Positions 1 through 11,310 of a DNA stretch of 64,000 nt are shown here, piece by piece. A program made the translations under genes and the position numbers. Within the stretch, counting starts at the first letter, position 1. Each line of letters starts with the position of its first letter. The notes under the pieces are model-generated. The model saw only the letters and a list, made by a program, of their open reading frames with translations. It had not been told where the DNA came from and ran no database searches. The stretch is from contig ML664161.1 in NCBI GenBank assembly GCA_007570785.1, positions 3,294,868-3,358,867 of the forward strand. Direction: 5' to 3'. This stretch comes from Antilocapra americana. Lineage: Eukaryota > Chordata > Mammalia > Artiodactyla > Antilocapridae.

Positions 1-162
1 ATACAACACTTCTTTCCCAGCATTTCCTCCCAATACAGTTTGGTGCTACTTCTAAAGCTGTGAGATTAAAATCAAATCCTTATTTCCTATTAATATAGCA
101 TATTCCTACATAAAACAAAATTGTCTTTTTTTTTTTTTTAGTGTTACTATTATACTAATCAA

Positions 163-380
163 GGGACTTCTCAGGGAGCTCAATGTTTAATAATCTGTCT
201 GCCAATGCAGGAGATGCAAGAGACATGGGTTTGATATCTGGGTTGGTAAGATCCCCTGGAGTAGGAAAAGGCAATCAGCTCTAGTATTCTTGCCTGGAAT
301 ACTCATGGATAGAGGAGCTTGGAGGGCTATAGTCCATGGGCTCACAAAGAATTGGACATGACTGAGCACAAGCCCAGGCA
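163..380 (+). mobile_element. Bov-tA SINE
   Basis: tRNA-derived head followed by the BovB-related body: the box-B-like stretch (ATGGGTTTGATATCTGGG) is followed by the usual 'actccagtattcttgcctgg' region in diverged form and by a terminal 'ggacatgactgagca'. Well diverged and with no open reading frame of interest. No clear TSD seen. Confidence 0.85.
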
Positions 381-520
381 CTATACTAATTAAAGCAAAG
401 ATAGTTATAAGTGACTGATTTCTATTCCAGAGTTTCTTTCTTTTGAAACTAGATGTAGCAAAACAATGTTGTGAAAGGAGAGGGGCAAGTTCCCTGATAG
501 TTCTAACAGTTAAAACTTAC

Positions 521-657
521 ACCGGGATGACCCGGGGGAAGGAATCGGGAGGGAGGAGGGAGGGGGGTTCTGGAGGGGGAGCATATGTATACCCATGGCG
601 GATTCATGTCAATGTATGGCAAAACCAACACAATAAAGAAAATTAAAAAAAAAAACA
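521..657 (+). mobile_element. L1 3' end (ruminant type)
   Basis: G-rich 3' UTR segment (gggaggaggg run), then the ruminant L1 terminus with 'gattcatgtcaatgtatggc' and 'aaaaccaacacaataaag', ending in an A-rich tail. Only the last ~135 bp are present, so this is a severely 5'-truncated insertion. Confidence 0.8.
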
Positions 658-659
658 AA

Positions 660-1412
660 CCTTATTCCTATTTCTAAAATGTTATTTATCATTACATTCA
701 ATATTTTCATTCCATTTTCTCAGATTAAGTTTTTTAAGGATTCTATAGAATCACATACTTCAAATTCTGGGACAAGAGCTATGCTGTATTTTCAAAGCTA
801 AGATTCTAAATTTTATTTTATCCTTGTCGGTTGCTGATGAACTAAATTAAAAACCAAAACAATTATATTTTGTTCTGACATGAAAATTTTCTGTGCTGTC
901 CACATCAAGCAGTTATTGGGTATCATCTTTCCCCCATCTTCCCCACCCCAGGAAGGAGCACAACCATGAATGAGGTATCTCTCTTTAGCTGAGGAAAATT
1001 CCTGGAAAGCTTTACAGCTAAAGGCACTCAGCCTGGAGCATCCTTGCATCTGGGGAAATAAGCCCAGGTAATTACCTAAGGGGAATCTAGAGAGTGGATC
1101 ACAACATCACTGACATTCCACTTTACATTTCCTGGAAACATTTTTTAAATAAAAACTTCCAGAGACAGCAACTACAAGATTGTGATGGACTTTTTTTTTT
1201 CTGGGGAGGAAAGTCACAAGTGGTAATTGGGTGGAAAAAACTACAGTATCTGTCATGACAACTGGTCTTGGGCCACAGTCGGTACCAGAATTTTCTTACT
1301 TTACAGTTCATTTCAGATTCCCCTCATTTCCAGCTCATTTCTCTGGGGTCTGGGTGGCTTCTCTAGTCCAATTACCTCAAACTCTTTTCTCTGAGGAGTG
1401 TTAGTCACTGGC
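660..1412. other. unassigned AT-rich sequence
   Basis: No family recognised. The short open frames here lack any domain or codon bias that I can see. Confidence 0.5.
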
Positions 1413-1658
1413 TCTGTGTGTGTGTATGTGTGTGTGAAGTCATGCACTCAGTTGCTCAATTGTGTGGGACTCTTTGTGAGCCAATGGGCTATAGCCCACC
1501 AGGCTCCTCTGTCCATGGGATTTTCCAAGCAATATTAGTGGAGCAGGCTCTCATTTCCTCCTCAAGGGTATCTTCCTAACCCAGAGAGCAGACACCTGGG
1601 TCTCCTGCATCTCTTGCAGTATAAGGTTGATTCTTTATCGCTGAGCCACCTGGAAAGC
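1413..1658 (-). mobile_element. Bov-tA SINE with (TG)n at its 3' end
   Basis: Antisense Bov-tA: body (ccaccaggctcctctgtcc) followed by the degenerate tRNA-like head ending near 1658. A short interrupted (TG)n run at 1416-1436 sits where the SINE 3' tail should be. The 7-bp sequence CACTGGC occurs on both sides (1406-1412 and 1659-1665) and is a plausible TSD. Confidence 0.82.
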
Positions 1659-1665
1659 CACTGGC

Positions 1666-2388
1666 CACTATGCCATTATTAAACAATGACTGCTGAACTT
1701 GTCTATTTACCATCAAAATCAGGCAAAGTTGTATTAAGAGGTGACCAAGAAATTATTTAGAAGAAAACTGATTTCTCTTTAACGCCACCCAATCATTATG
1801 TGACAGCAATCAATACCTCTTGATTATTAAGGGTCTGGTTTTAAAAGGTTCAGGTATAAATTTCAGCAACATTTCTGGTTTGACTAAGTGTTACGCTTTC
1901 TCAGAAAAACACATAGTATATGGGGGAAATGAATACATTCAGATTTCATTTTTGCTATGCATTTAAGATGGAAAACCAACCTGTGAAAATAAAACTACCA
2001 CCATTATAAAAATGAGTGCTTTTGATAAATGCATACATGTAGGGGAGCAGAACTTGCTACCCTCAAATATATCTCTTTGGTATATTAATTTTTTAAAGTT
2101 GGTTGCTTTCTAAGAAACATCAGACATGGGCGAACTCTGAAAATTACATGAGAATTATATTTCTGTAATAGTCACTTACATGTAAAAGAGGACTCTCCAT
2201 TTGCAAGAGTGTGTTCCTATCTGTAATAGAAAGAGGAAGATGACCAAATCTTTATCAGAAACCAAATCTTTATCTCTAATCAGGGGAGAAGGCAGTGAAT
2301 TAAATCTGCATAACAACTTTACGCTTTTTATTTTTACTGTGCTTTTCCTGGTAACTTCCCATAATTGACTCTCTCCACCCTAAATATC

Positions 2389-2425
<37 letters not shown>

Positions 2426-3072
2426 ATTTGTCTTTAGCAGAGGAAAGTTTGTAAAGTGAAGTCTTTAGCTATTTTGGCAAGTTACTCAGTTTTCCTGAAT
2501 CTTACCCTTGTATTACATACAAGTTATTAAACTTTTATTTGATTTTTTTCTGTTAATCTGTCTCAGGTCAATTTAATTTTTAGACCATTCAGAAAAATCT
2601 AAAAAGGTAAGGTAAAATTTCTTCCTCCCTGAAACACACAAACAGGTCATAATTATTAATGAAGCAGTAGGAGTGTAAAAGCTGTTAGCGCAGCTTTAAA
2701 AATGATAGGGATTGCAGAACAGGTGGAAGGAAGAGAAATATCAGTTAGAGGAACCCTAAGCCAGAATGAAGACTGACTCCCTGATGAAATGGAAACACAA
2801 ATATATTTATTCACCAGATAAACTATTTTATGCATTTGGCAATGATTTTTTTCATTTGTGTCTGGAAAGAGATATTTTAAATATCAAGCTCTATTTCCTC
2901 ATGTGGTTAGATGAAAGTTGTTGCAAAAGCTTTTGTCTTTTGCCTCCTCAGTGCTGTTGCCTACTGTTTAAAATAATCTGAATTCTTATATGGCAGAGTA
3001 GCTCAGCAAGATCTTTGATATTTTGTGTAGTCATTTACCAAGATTCACAAATTTTTGGTGTATAATTTCACA
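1666..3072. other. unassigned sequence with one microsatellite
   Basis: Nothing recognised apart from the GT repeat near 2391. The 71-codon frame at 2766-2981 has no visible motif and I do not call it a gene. Confidence 0.45.
2391..2422. repeat. (GT)16 microsatellite
   Basis: Uninterrupted dinucleotide run of about 32 bases, followed by TTTATTTG. Not attached to a recognisable SINE. Confidence 0.95.
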
Positions 3073-3074
3073 AA

Positions 3075-4072
3075 TCAGTTCAGTTCAGCTCAGTCGCTCA
3101 GTCGTGTCCAACTCTTTGCAACCCCATGAATTGCAGCACGCCAGGCCTCCCTGTCCATCACCAACTCAGGGAGTCTACCGAAACCCATGTTCATGGAGTC
3201 AGTGATGCCATCCAGCCATCTCATCCTCTGTCATCCCCTTCTCCTGGTCCCAATCCTTCCCAGCATTAGGGTCTTTTCCAAAGAGTCAACTCTTCACATG
3301 AGGTGGCCAAAGTATTGGAGTTTCAGCTTCAACATCAGTCCTTCCAATGAACACCCAGGACTGATCTCCTTTAGAATGGACTGGTTGGATCTCATTGCAG
3401 TCCAAGGGACTCTCAAGAGTCTTCTCCAACACCACAGTTCAAAAGCATCAATTCTTTGGTGCTCAGCTTTCAAAACTGTCCAACTCTCACACCCCTACAT
3501 GACTACTGGAAAAACCATAGTTTTGACTAGACGGACCTTTGTTGGCAAAGTATTGTCTCTACTTTTCAATATGCTATCTAGGTTGGTCATAACTTTCCTT
3601 CCAAGGAGTAAGCTTCTTTTAATTTCATGGCTGCAATGACCATCTGCAGTGATTTTGGTGCCCCCCAAAATAAAGTTTGACACTGTTTCCACTGTTTGCC
3701 CATCTATTTCCCATGAAGTGATGGGACCAGATGCCATGACCTTACTTTTCTGACCTTTGAGCTGTAAGCCAATTTTTTTTCACTTTCCTCTTTCACTTTC
3801 ATCAAGAGGCTCTTTAGTTCCTCTTCACTTTCTGCCATAAGGGTTGTGTCATCTGCATATCTGAGGTAATTGTCATTTCTCCCTGCAATCCTGATTCCAG
3901 CTTGTGCTTCTTCCAGCCCAGCATTTCTCATGATGTACTCTGCATATAAGTTAAATAAGCAGGGTGGCAATATACAGCCTTGATATACTCCTTTTCCTAT
4001 TTGGAACCAGTCTGTTGTTCCATGTCCAGTTCTAACAGTTGCTTCCTGACCTGCATACAGTTTTGTCAAGAC
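3075..4072 (-). mobile_element. BovB LINE, 5'-truncated
   Basis: Antisense copy of the BovB 3' kilobase. The 3' end starts with 'cagttcagttcagc'. Read on the minus strand it encodes the C-terminal part of the RTE reverse transcriptase, including an intact YADD catalytic box (LRYADDTTLMAESEEELKSL), followed by the thumb/connection region. Frameshifts and stops interrupt it. It abuts a Bov-tA at about 4075. Confidence 0.93.
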
Positions 4073-4074
4073 AG

Positions 4075-4195
4075 CAGTGAAAGTGAAAGGGGTAATCACT
4101 CTGTCATGTCCCACTCTTTGTAACCCCATGGACTGTAGCCTACCAGGCTTATCTGTCCATGGAATTCTCCAGGCAAGAATATAAGAGTGGGTAGC
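4075..4195 (-). mobile_element. Bov-tA SINE, first half (split by LTR)
   Basis: Antisense Bov-tA body from 'tcatgtcccactctttg' through 'aggcaagaatataagagtgg'. It stops abruptly at 4195, and the same SINE resumes at 5257. The last six bases, GGTAGC (4190-4195), are repeated at 5257-5262. Confidence 0.9.
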
Positions 4196-5256
4196 TGTTG
4201 GGAGCCATTCTGGATACACTGCCAGGTGACAAAGTCCAGGCGCAGTAAAGAAGAAACTGAGAAGCGGTTTCTCTCCAGTATTGGGACCTTCCCTCCTTCC
4301 TATTTCTATTCGTTTTTTGTGTGTGGCTAACTTTGTTTCATTCCTTGATGGCAGGAGTTGCAGGGGCTTCCATGACGAGGTTATGAGAGTCCAGAGAAAA
4401 AGAAAAGTGATCCCCTGCCCCAGAGACATTTTCCCAAAATGATTAAATCTACTGAGGCCCCTAGCTGATGGGCTCTTAACACTCAGCCCAAGAAGAAGGC
4501 CATATTTTACTTAAAAAACAAGTCCTAAGCCCATTGTGACCTGGCTTCATGAGGAGATTGTTATTGACAACTGAAAGATTTGGATCACATATCAGGAAGA
4601 TTACAGAAACTGAGTCAATTACGTTTTCTCAAAAAAAGATTGGGACACTAGAGATATACGCTAGAGATATTTGTGCCCCCGAGAATCTAAAATTAGACAA
4701 AAAGAAATATATGAGTTATAATGTAAATGGTTTCTAGGTAGATTGTAAAAAACTTACCTCTGCCAGAAATAGTCTTATAGGTAGGTGGTAAACAAACTGC
4801 CACTGAGGATGGCTACACTGTAAAAAACCCTTGGCCTTAGCACAAGTGTTCACTTAAACAAGACGCTGTATTTACTGAAGTAGCAGGCTGTACAGAATAA
4901 GTAGATGGAATAATATGATTCATAGGCCATGTTTGGTAGAATAAAAATAGGTTTCAGAGTAAACATGTGACTAAAATGTAACAAAGGACTAGTAAAAAAC
5001 CTTTAACACATCTGAGAATCAGGGGATGTTGATCTGAACGGGAAAATATTACAAGAATCATTATGTAGAACAAAAAATGTACTATATTAGTAGAAACAAA
5101 CAGCAATAAAGTGCGGCTGTCTTTAGCCCGTCAAGAGACTCCGTGTGATTCCTTCCCTCAGTTCCCTTCCTCCTAAACCTAACCCTAACCCTACTCCTTC
5201 TCCTCGCTGATGCCACTCATCCATTTGGGCACTCCCGAACCTGAAGGACTCTGGCA
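4196..5256 (+). mobile_element. solo LTR of an ERVK-like endogenous retrovirus
   Basis: 1,061-bp insertion that starts TGTTGGGAG and ends CTCTGGCA, so it has the TG...CA ends of a retroviral LTR. It is bounded by a perfect 6-bp duplication (GGTAGC), the length typical of class II (ERVK) integrases. AATAAA lies at 5105-5110, about 145 bp before the end, as expected for the R region, and a pyrimidine-rich U5-like stretch follows. There is no primer-binding site, gag, pol or env, and the host SINE continues on both sides, which fits recombination down to one LTR. The LTR subfamily is not named here. Class II assignment is inferred from the TSD length. Confidence 0.85.
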
Positions 5257-5357
5257 GGTAGCCAATTCCTTCTTTAGGAGATCGTGCCAACCCAGGGATC
5301 GAACCTGGGTCTCCTGCATTACAGAAATCCTGATGTATCATTACACCAACGAGCTCA
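5257..5357 (-). mobile_element. Bov-tA SINE, second half (split by LTR)
   Basis: Continuation of the SINE at 4075: starts with the duplicated GGTAGC, then the box-B region on the minus strand (cccagggatcgaacctgggt) and the degenerate 5' tRNA-like head. Joined to the first part it gives a normal-length Bov-tA. Confidence 0.88.
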
Positions 5358-5784
5358 GTTGAAACAAAATACCCTGAAATCAAAAATGTTGTACAGGGAA
5401 CAGCTGATGTTAGGAGTTGGGTAAAAGAGTTTGGAGTTCTTGTTAATGTGTGGTTCACGCAGTAAAAGCACTCTCTTTAAAGCCTATATGTGCAAATTAT
5501 GTTAAATTGCAGGGTTTAATACAAATATTTAGTCTTGCAGCACACCACTGGGGAGATAAAGTTCATTGTGCAGCTGAACATTGTCCAGCAGCATTCAACA
5601 TTATGAAGTCAATGAAACAGAAAAGACATTGTTATAAAATTCATGACATCTTTTCATTGGTTACATATCCATAATTTGCATAAAAGTAAACAATAGGTAT
5701 AAAATAGCAAATTTAAACTTTGAAATGCATGGGGAAAAGGCAGTATTTTACTTTTAAGCATTTAGGTTTTTTAAATAGGAACTA
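5358..5784 (-). other. possible 3' UTR of the adjacent pseudogene
   Basis: AT-rich sequence between the SINE and the stop-codon equivalent of the MCUR1-like pseudogene. It could be the copied 3' UTR, but there is no poly(T) tract (minus-strand poly(A)) at its far end, so the limit is unknown. The frame at 5450-5674 has no recognised motif. Confidence 0.3.
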
Positions 5785-6445
5785 TACTATCTCCATAACC
5801 AATAAAATCAGTTAGCAGTAAGCATGTAAATACAAGCTGATGAATATTTAGTTTTATAAAGTTTGCAAGAATCTACAAGGTTTTAAGACCAGCGTTCTCA
5901 GTGTCACTCCTGTCTGTTGTGGCCCTATCTTGCTAGGCATGTGATGCTACCAATATTTTCCTAGTTTTATGTACCTTCCTTTCACTCAGTGAATACCATA
6001 TTTTTCTTTTTAATGCAACTCTTTCCTGGATTGAAGATGAATTTTTTGGGGGGGAAGGGGGACATCTATTTTGGACTTTGATCACTTCATCTATTACTTG
6101 ATGCTTTAACCAGTGTCATTTAGTTTTTTTTTTTTTTCCTTTTCTACTTTGTGGGCTAATAACTTACTGTTCTCCAAAATAATCATATCCGTTTTCAGAA
6201 TAGCAATCTCAGACATTTTCTGAGAAGCCATCAGCTGCATTTTGATGATCACATCTTTGTAGGTGACATCCTTGTTTGTCATATATGATCCACTCGAATG
6301 AAGGTACATTTCTACTTGGTGAGTAGTAAGCAAACTGAGGCATGAGTGTCAAAGAAGAGCAGCTTCTTCCCTGAGTAATAGCTCTCCTTTTGTGCTCCAG
6401 TGCAGGGGCTAACAGAGGAATTAGCTGTCATGGAGGAAGCAAGAG
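5785..6445 (-). pseudogene. MCUR1: processed pseudogene of MCUR1 / CCDC90 family
   Basis: Minus-strand reading, with frame changes, gives an ordered series of blocks expected for the DUF1640 family (mitochondrial calcium uniporter regulator 1 and CCDC90B, coiled-coil proteins of the mitochondrial inner membrane). In order they are a FFDTHASVCLL block (~6345), a YKDVIIKMQ block (~6265), an ILKTDMIILE block (~6190), an LKHQVIDEVIKV block (~6090), then diverged sequence to an FYWLWR ending and a TAG at 5787-5789. In the parent gene these blocks lie in several exons; here they are continuous, so this is a retrocopy. An internal stop lies between the first two blocks, about 12 bases are missing there, A- and G-rich runs have expanded near 6050 and 6125, and frames shift several times. 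The N-terminal part is absent. The residues DMIILE favour MCUR1 over CCDC90B, but this rests on memory of the family. Confidence 0.78.
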
Positions 6446-6513
6446 CTGCAGCAGCCACCAGGAAACTACATAAATAACACCAGACAAGACAGGCACAATT
6501 TGGGTCACCACTT

Positions 6514-6645
6514 TCTTGGGGAAGGGAATGGCTACCTGTTCCAGTATTCTTTCGATTCAGAACTCCATGGACAGAGGAGACTGGTGGGTTACAGCCCACG
6601 GGGTCACAAAGAGTCGGACACAATTGAGCATTTCTTTTCACTTTG
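6514..6645 (+). mobile_element. Bov-tA/Bov-A SINE fragment
   Basis: Only the body is present: 'gaagggaatggctacctgttcc', then 'catggacagaggagactggtggg', then 'gagtcggacacaattgagca'. The tRNA-derived head is missing. It lies just upstream of the pseudogene's 5' limit. Confidence 0.82.
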
Positions 6646-7694
6646 CCTCTATTTTCTGGGTATATTCAAGGCCTGTCCCTATCTAGCTAGACAGTTCCCA
6701 GTCTTCAAGTCTTAATAGACTTGAGTCTGGTAATGCAGATCTAATTGATGACCTTGAAACATGGTGGTACAAAAGCCTGATGGGACTGTTTGAACAACAG
6801 GAAACAAGCAAGCTTCTCACAAAGTTCATTGTAAATTGAAACTGAGCATTTGCCCAGAAGATAAGATATCCAAGGGAGTTTTTTGCTTTGCCACAAAAAA
6901 TATTGCAGTGCATTTGTATAGGGGAGTAATATAACTGAGGGGGAAATTAATTATTAATTAAAGAAAGGAGATACTTTCAAGAGTTAAAATCTCTTAAATA
7001 TATCAGAGAGTTGGGACCTAGGTCAAAACTGGAGGGATCAGACTGGGAATGGGAGAGGCTAGTCTAGACATTGTAAAGGGGATGGCAAGGCTGGGCATGT
7101 GGGTTCCAATGTTGTTTTATTGTTTTAATCTTGAATCTTTGCTTTTCTGTAACTGGTATTCTTTAAGAGTCTGACAGTTCTTGGATTTGTAATCAGACTA
7201 TAAGGAGATGACTATATTAATGGCAACAAGTCTTTTAAGTGTATTCCATTGGAAGGAAAGGCTGCCTGCTAGCTATCTAATGCCAGTGGAATATAGACTA
7301 GAGGTCTCACTGACTAGGGTGTTGGCAGAGAATAGCAAGCAATCTGCCTCTCCACCACGCCTTTACAGTATGAGCAGGAGAGCTCATCACGCTTGTTTTG
7401 ATTGTGGGCAAACTCCCCAGCACCTTGCTCACTATCTCTGGCAATGGATACATTCACTTTCTACTTTGGCCAGATCTACTGCTTCTCCAAGTCAGAGGAA
7501 GTAGGGAGAAGGATAATACTGATCTTCCATCAGCTAATCTTCCCAGGCCAATGTAATATAACTGCAGTGTGATAAACTCACTCCACTTTATTCTCAGAAT
7601 TGATTCTTCCATGCAAAGTCTTTATATTGAAAACTTCTTTCTTTCTCTAACTGTTAACATTTATTAATAGCTTCATAATCCTGTTTTGCATTGT
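6646..7694. other. unassigned sequence
   Basis: About 1 kb with no recognised repeat. A 98-codon frame at 7208-7504 carries a CFDCG motif but no complete zinc-finger spacing, and I do not call it a gene. Confidence 0.4.
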
Positions 7695-7707
7695 TTTGAA
7701 TGTAAAG

Positions 7708-7907
7708 TGGAGTGAAGTGAATTTGTGAAGTGAAGTGTCTGACTCTTTGTGACCCCATGGACTGTAGCCTATCAGGCTCCTCAGTCCATGGAATTTTTCA
7801 GGCAAGAGTACTGGAGTGGGTTGCCATTTCCTTCTCCAGGGGATCTTCCAGACCCAGGGATCACATTGCAGGCAGACGTTCTACCATCTGAGCCACCAGG
7901 GAAGCCC
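7708..7907 (-). mobile_element. Bov-tA SINE with 13-bp TSD
   Basis: Complete antisense copy ending in 'gccaccagggaagccc'. It is flanked by a perfect 13-bp duplication, TTTGAATGTAAAG, at 7695-7707 and 7908-7920, which fixes both ends and shows insertion by target-primed reverse transcription. Confidence 0.95.
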
Positions 7908-7992
7908 TTTGAATGTAAAGACTGGTTTTAAGTTTAAGTAGAGATTTCTTATAAGGTTGCTGACTCATCATTTTATCTTAAAGTTGTACATT

Positions 7993-8182
7993 AAAAATCC
8001 ACCTGCTATGCAGAAGACACAGGAGATGTAGGTTTGATCCCTGAGTTGGAAAGATCCCCTGGAGGAGGGCATGGCAACCCACTCCAGTGTTCTTTCCTGG
8101 AGAATCCCCATGGACAGAGGAGCCTGGCAGGCTACAGTACATGGGATCACAAAGAGTTTGACAGGACTGAGTGACTAAGCAT
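7993..8182 (+). mobile_element. Bov-tA SINE
   Basis: Sense copy: box-B region 'ggtttgatccctgagttgg', then 'ggcaacccactccagtgttc', ending 'gactgagtgactaagc'. The 5' head is shortened. Confidence 0.88.
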
Positions 8183-10122
8183 ATAAGGTATAATATAAAA
8201 ATATCTTTAGTATTTTCATAAATTTTTTGCAGTTAAAACAATGTGTTCTAGGTTTTGATTTTTTTAAATATATTTTGAAAACCTTAGTTGATTACTTTAA
8301 AATTTTCTCTTTTCATGTGTAGAAGAATTTCTAAGAAGATTTTTTCCAAATGAAGCAATTCTTTTCTTCATTCCCAACAAATGCTAAAAATGGTAACTGG
8401 CCCTAGTGTCAGTAGAAGTTTTGCTTGTGTAAACTGCCAAATCAGGTCCCGTGGGTGGAATCTGACAGCTGTATAATGCCATACTCCAAATTTCTCAACA
8501 GCTGAGCACAGGAAGAAATTCCATTTGAAGATTTGAAAGTTCAGGAAAGATTTAGTTGAGTGGAAGGAAATTACATGACTTGGAACATACATAGGCTTTT
8601 TAAACTATTTTTTGTTTTTCTTTGAAAAGTATCAGATTATTTATTTAAGTATTTATTATCAGGTAATAAATGATTAAGATCTCAGTTTTACGTTGCTAAG
8701 CATATACTGTTTGGCTTCTGCATCTGTCTAATATTCCAGTTTAATGACTGGAATAATTCATGGCTTCAATAACAATTTTAAAATATTTTATGGTCAGGAA
8801 TTTATTACCTAAGGAAATAATTTCGTATATTAATGTAGAATCTTGGAAAAAACACAAATATTATTCTTATATGTACCTTCTGATGTTAGAATTAAAGATT
8901 TCATGATTTTTTTTCAAGTGAAATAGTTTTTTCTCTGGTACTGCTCAAATCAATTACATTGCTTTTTCATTCATTTGTTAATATTAAATATAAGATATCT
9001 GCCAGCAACAGTTAAAAACTAGTAATTCTTAACAATAATAGATAAGATTTGTGCTCTAGGGTTTTAGTTTACTTCAGTCTATTGAAATAAGTTTTCAAAT
9101 AATGTGTAATAGGAACTGTTACATAAGGACAGTGTACAGGATTCTTAAAAATCAGATAAACCTAGATTAAAATGGTAGCATTACCACTTACACACATAGT
9201 AAGTTTACTTATTCAACAATACTATTTTTTAAATTAAAAAGAGATAATGTTTTTCTGTGTTTAATACATAAGTATTCAGTAAATTTTATCTATTAATTTA
9301 GTATTAGAATCAGCTATAATTGTCCACAGCTATACGCCATGAGAGTACAAAAAATATATCTTTATGATTATCTTGGAAAGCTTCAAAAATTCAGATTTAT
9401 TTCCCTAGACTTCTAAAGATTAATACAAATTTTCTAACTATTCAAGCATATAGATTTTCCAAATGTTGAAATAACACAAGAAATGTCTTAGTGGTTTTTA
9501 AGGAATTAATGTGTGTGTATACAAGTGGATGAATAAGAGTCCAACAAAAAGATAGAAAATTAGCTTGGATTCAGATAAATTAAATAATTTACATGACATA
9601 ATCATTAACACAGGAAATGTCAGACTCCCTAAATGGAATAAGAAAGATCATGAAAGTCTACCTAGTAGATTGGTCTTGAGAGACTACTAAAAATATTTGA
9701 CCAACTTCCTTAGATCTCTTATTTTAAAAAGAGATGGGAGCTAAAAAGGACAAAAATAAAAATAATTATAGATCCTATAAGAAAATAATAAAATTGTTAA
9801 TATTCAAATTAAAAAAACAGATAAGAAACATCCACATGCATACATCTGGGTGAGATAAAAAATAAAAAAGAGAAAAAGCTTTAGGTAAGTTTTCAATCCA
9901 AAAAATATATTGGAAAGTGAGTTTGCTGTCAATGTTTTGGGGAGAAGAGTTGTATATAATTCTAAGTTGACAAGATTTGGAAAAGGGAAAAAGAAATGTT
10001 TGATTGACATTTGATAGAAAGAAATGGTGATCTTTCTTTGGCACAAAAATAACTTTTGAAGAGTAATATTCAACCTCAAGGAATGGTGAGACAGTTTTGA
10101 TCTCTACCTTTTCGTACAACCC
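8183..10122. other. AT-rich sequence, mostly unassigned
   Basis: Nearly 2 kb, very AT-rich. Apart from a possible MIR at 9125-9290 I recognise nothing. The 123- and 91-codon minus frames at 9775-10146 overlap each other, are rich in Phe, Leu and Asn as expected from AT-rich DNA, and run into a SINE. Confidence 0.4.
9125..9290 (+). mobile_element. possible MIR SINE
   Basis: The order of diverged segments resembles MIR: a 'gattaaaatggtagcattaccactta' core-like part, a 'gtaagtttactta' part and a 3' end near 'cataagtattcagtaaa'. Divergence is high, so this is a weak call. Confidence 0.35.
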
Positions 10123-10132
10123 AAGGTATCTA

Positions 10133-10343
10133 GGGGTTTCCCTCATAGCTAAGTTGGTAAAGAATCTACCTGCAATGCAGGAGACTTGGATTCAATTCCC
10201 GGATTGGGAAGATACCCTGGAGAAGGAAATGACAACCTACTCGAGTATTCTGGCCTGGAGAATCCCATGGACAGAGGAGCTTGGCAGGCGACAGTCCATG
10301 GAGTCTCAAGAGTTGGACATGACTGAGTGACTAAACCACCACC
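10133..10343 (+). mobile_element. Bov-tA SINE with near-perfect TSD
   Basis: Full sense copy: 'ggggtttccctcatagct' head, 'cctgcaatgcaggagacttgg', and a body ending 'gactgagtgactaaaccacc'. Flanked by AAGGTATCTA (10123-10132) and AAGGCATCTA (10344-10353), a 10-bp duplication with one mismatch. Confidence 0.93.
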
Positions 10344-10353
10344 AAGGCATCTA

Positions 10354-11310
10354 TTGATGATACGTCCTTTCTCAAATTAAGAGAATTTCTGTTACATTTT
10401 AATTCATGCTGAATTATTCCAGACAAAAATGAACCATGCCCATCTAATGTTTCTGTGTTTCTAAAAAATTTCTGAGGTCCACATTAGCTCTCAAACTGAC
10501 TTTGTTTATGAGTGAATTCTGCAGAGGGGTTCACAGACACAGGAATTTAACATTGTTATAATTACATTAAAAGGATTCTTTTTATTATGTAGTTTCAGCT
10601 AAAGTCATAGTTATGCACACATACTGGAGTGTCATTTTCAGCTGTCTATGAATGGGTTGTCCTGGTAACATATCTTTATCTTATAGCCAGAGGCTATCTA
10701 AACCCACTGTACCTTCCCAATTCACCAAGTACTTAATACTGAAACTGAAAAAAACTTGGTATCCTCAGAAATATACTTAGGTGCTCTACAGGCCCTTTTA
10801 ACAATAATGAGCAGTAAAACCACTCAATTTATAAAGGCAAAACAGCTATCAGAGTGAAAAAAAATCATTATTTTCTTTTAGCTTAAATTTTACTTGAAGA
10901 CTATATATATATTTTTAATCAATTTGATTTTGTGCAGAGGGCTACAAATTTGAAGCTTACTACTACCAGCACTTCAATGTGAACTTTCTTCAGCCCACAG
11001 TTTCCTTCTTCAAATGATGTTTTGTTATGTCACAGGCTTATGACATAAGAAACAGGCTTCCGATCTTATAAAATTCACAGGCTATAGACTATAGCGGGCT
11101 ACTGTAAATAAACAGAGAATCATTTATGTCTCTGAAACAGCAAAATATTGCCTTAATAGATCAGTATGTTACCTGATTCAAGGTCACACCTAATTGTGAG
11201 AAAATTATAATTAAGGGATAGTCGATCTAGAAACAGCAATTAATGTATTAGTATATTATTTATCAACCTCTTGAGATACACATATTTTATTTATATAATA
11301 TATTTACTCC
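10354..11310. other. unassigned AT-rich sequence
   Basis: No named element. A stretch around 10955-11020 is weakly reminiscent of MIR but too diverged to call. Confidence 0.4.

Noticed and set aside
3704..4429. 241-codon minus-strand open frame
   Set aside because: It runs through the LTR, a Bov-tA and BovB in turn. Only the BovB part (YADD region) is meaningful, and the fusion is an accident of nested insertions.
5105..5256. Possible proviral body after the LTR
   Set aside because: The interrupted SINE resumes right after the LTR's CA end and TSD, so no internal retroviral sequence is present.
5271..5357. tRNA-like sequence with a GGTTCGATCCC box-B
   Set aside because: It is the head of a Bov-tA SINE, without a cloverleaf acceptor stem. 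The same applies to the other Bov-tA heads.
7208..7504. 98-codon frame with CFDCG and several His
   Set aside because: Spacing does not fit a zinc knuckle or finger, and nothing nearby supports a retroviral nucleocapsid or a host gene.
9775..10146. 123-codon minus-strand frame
   Set aside because: AT-driven composition, overlaps another frame and enters a SINE.
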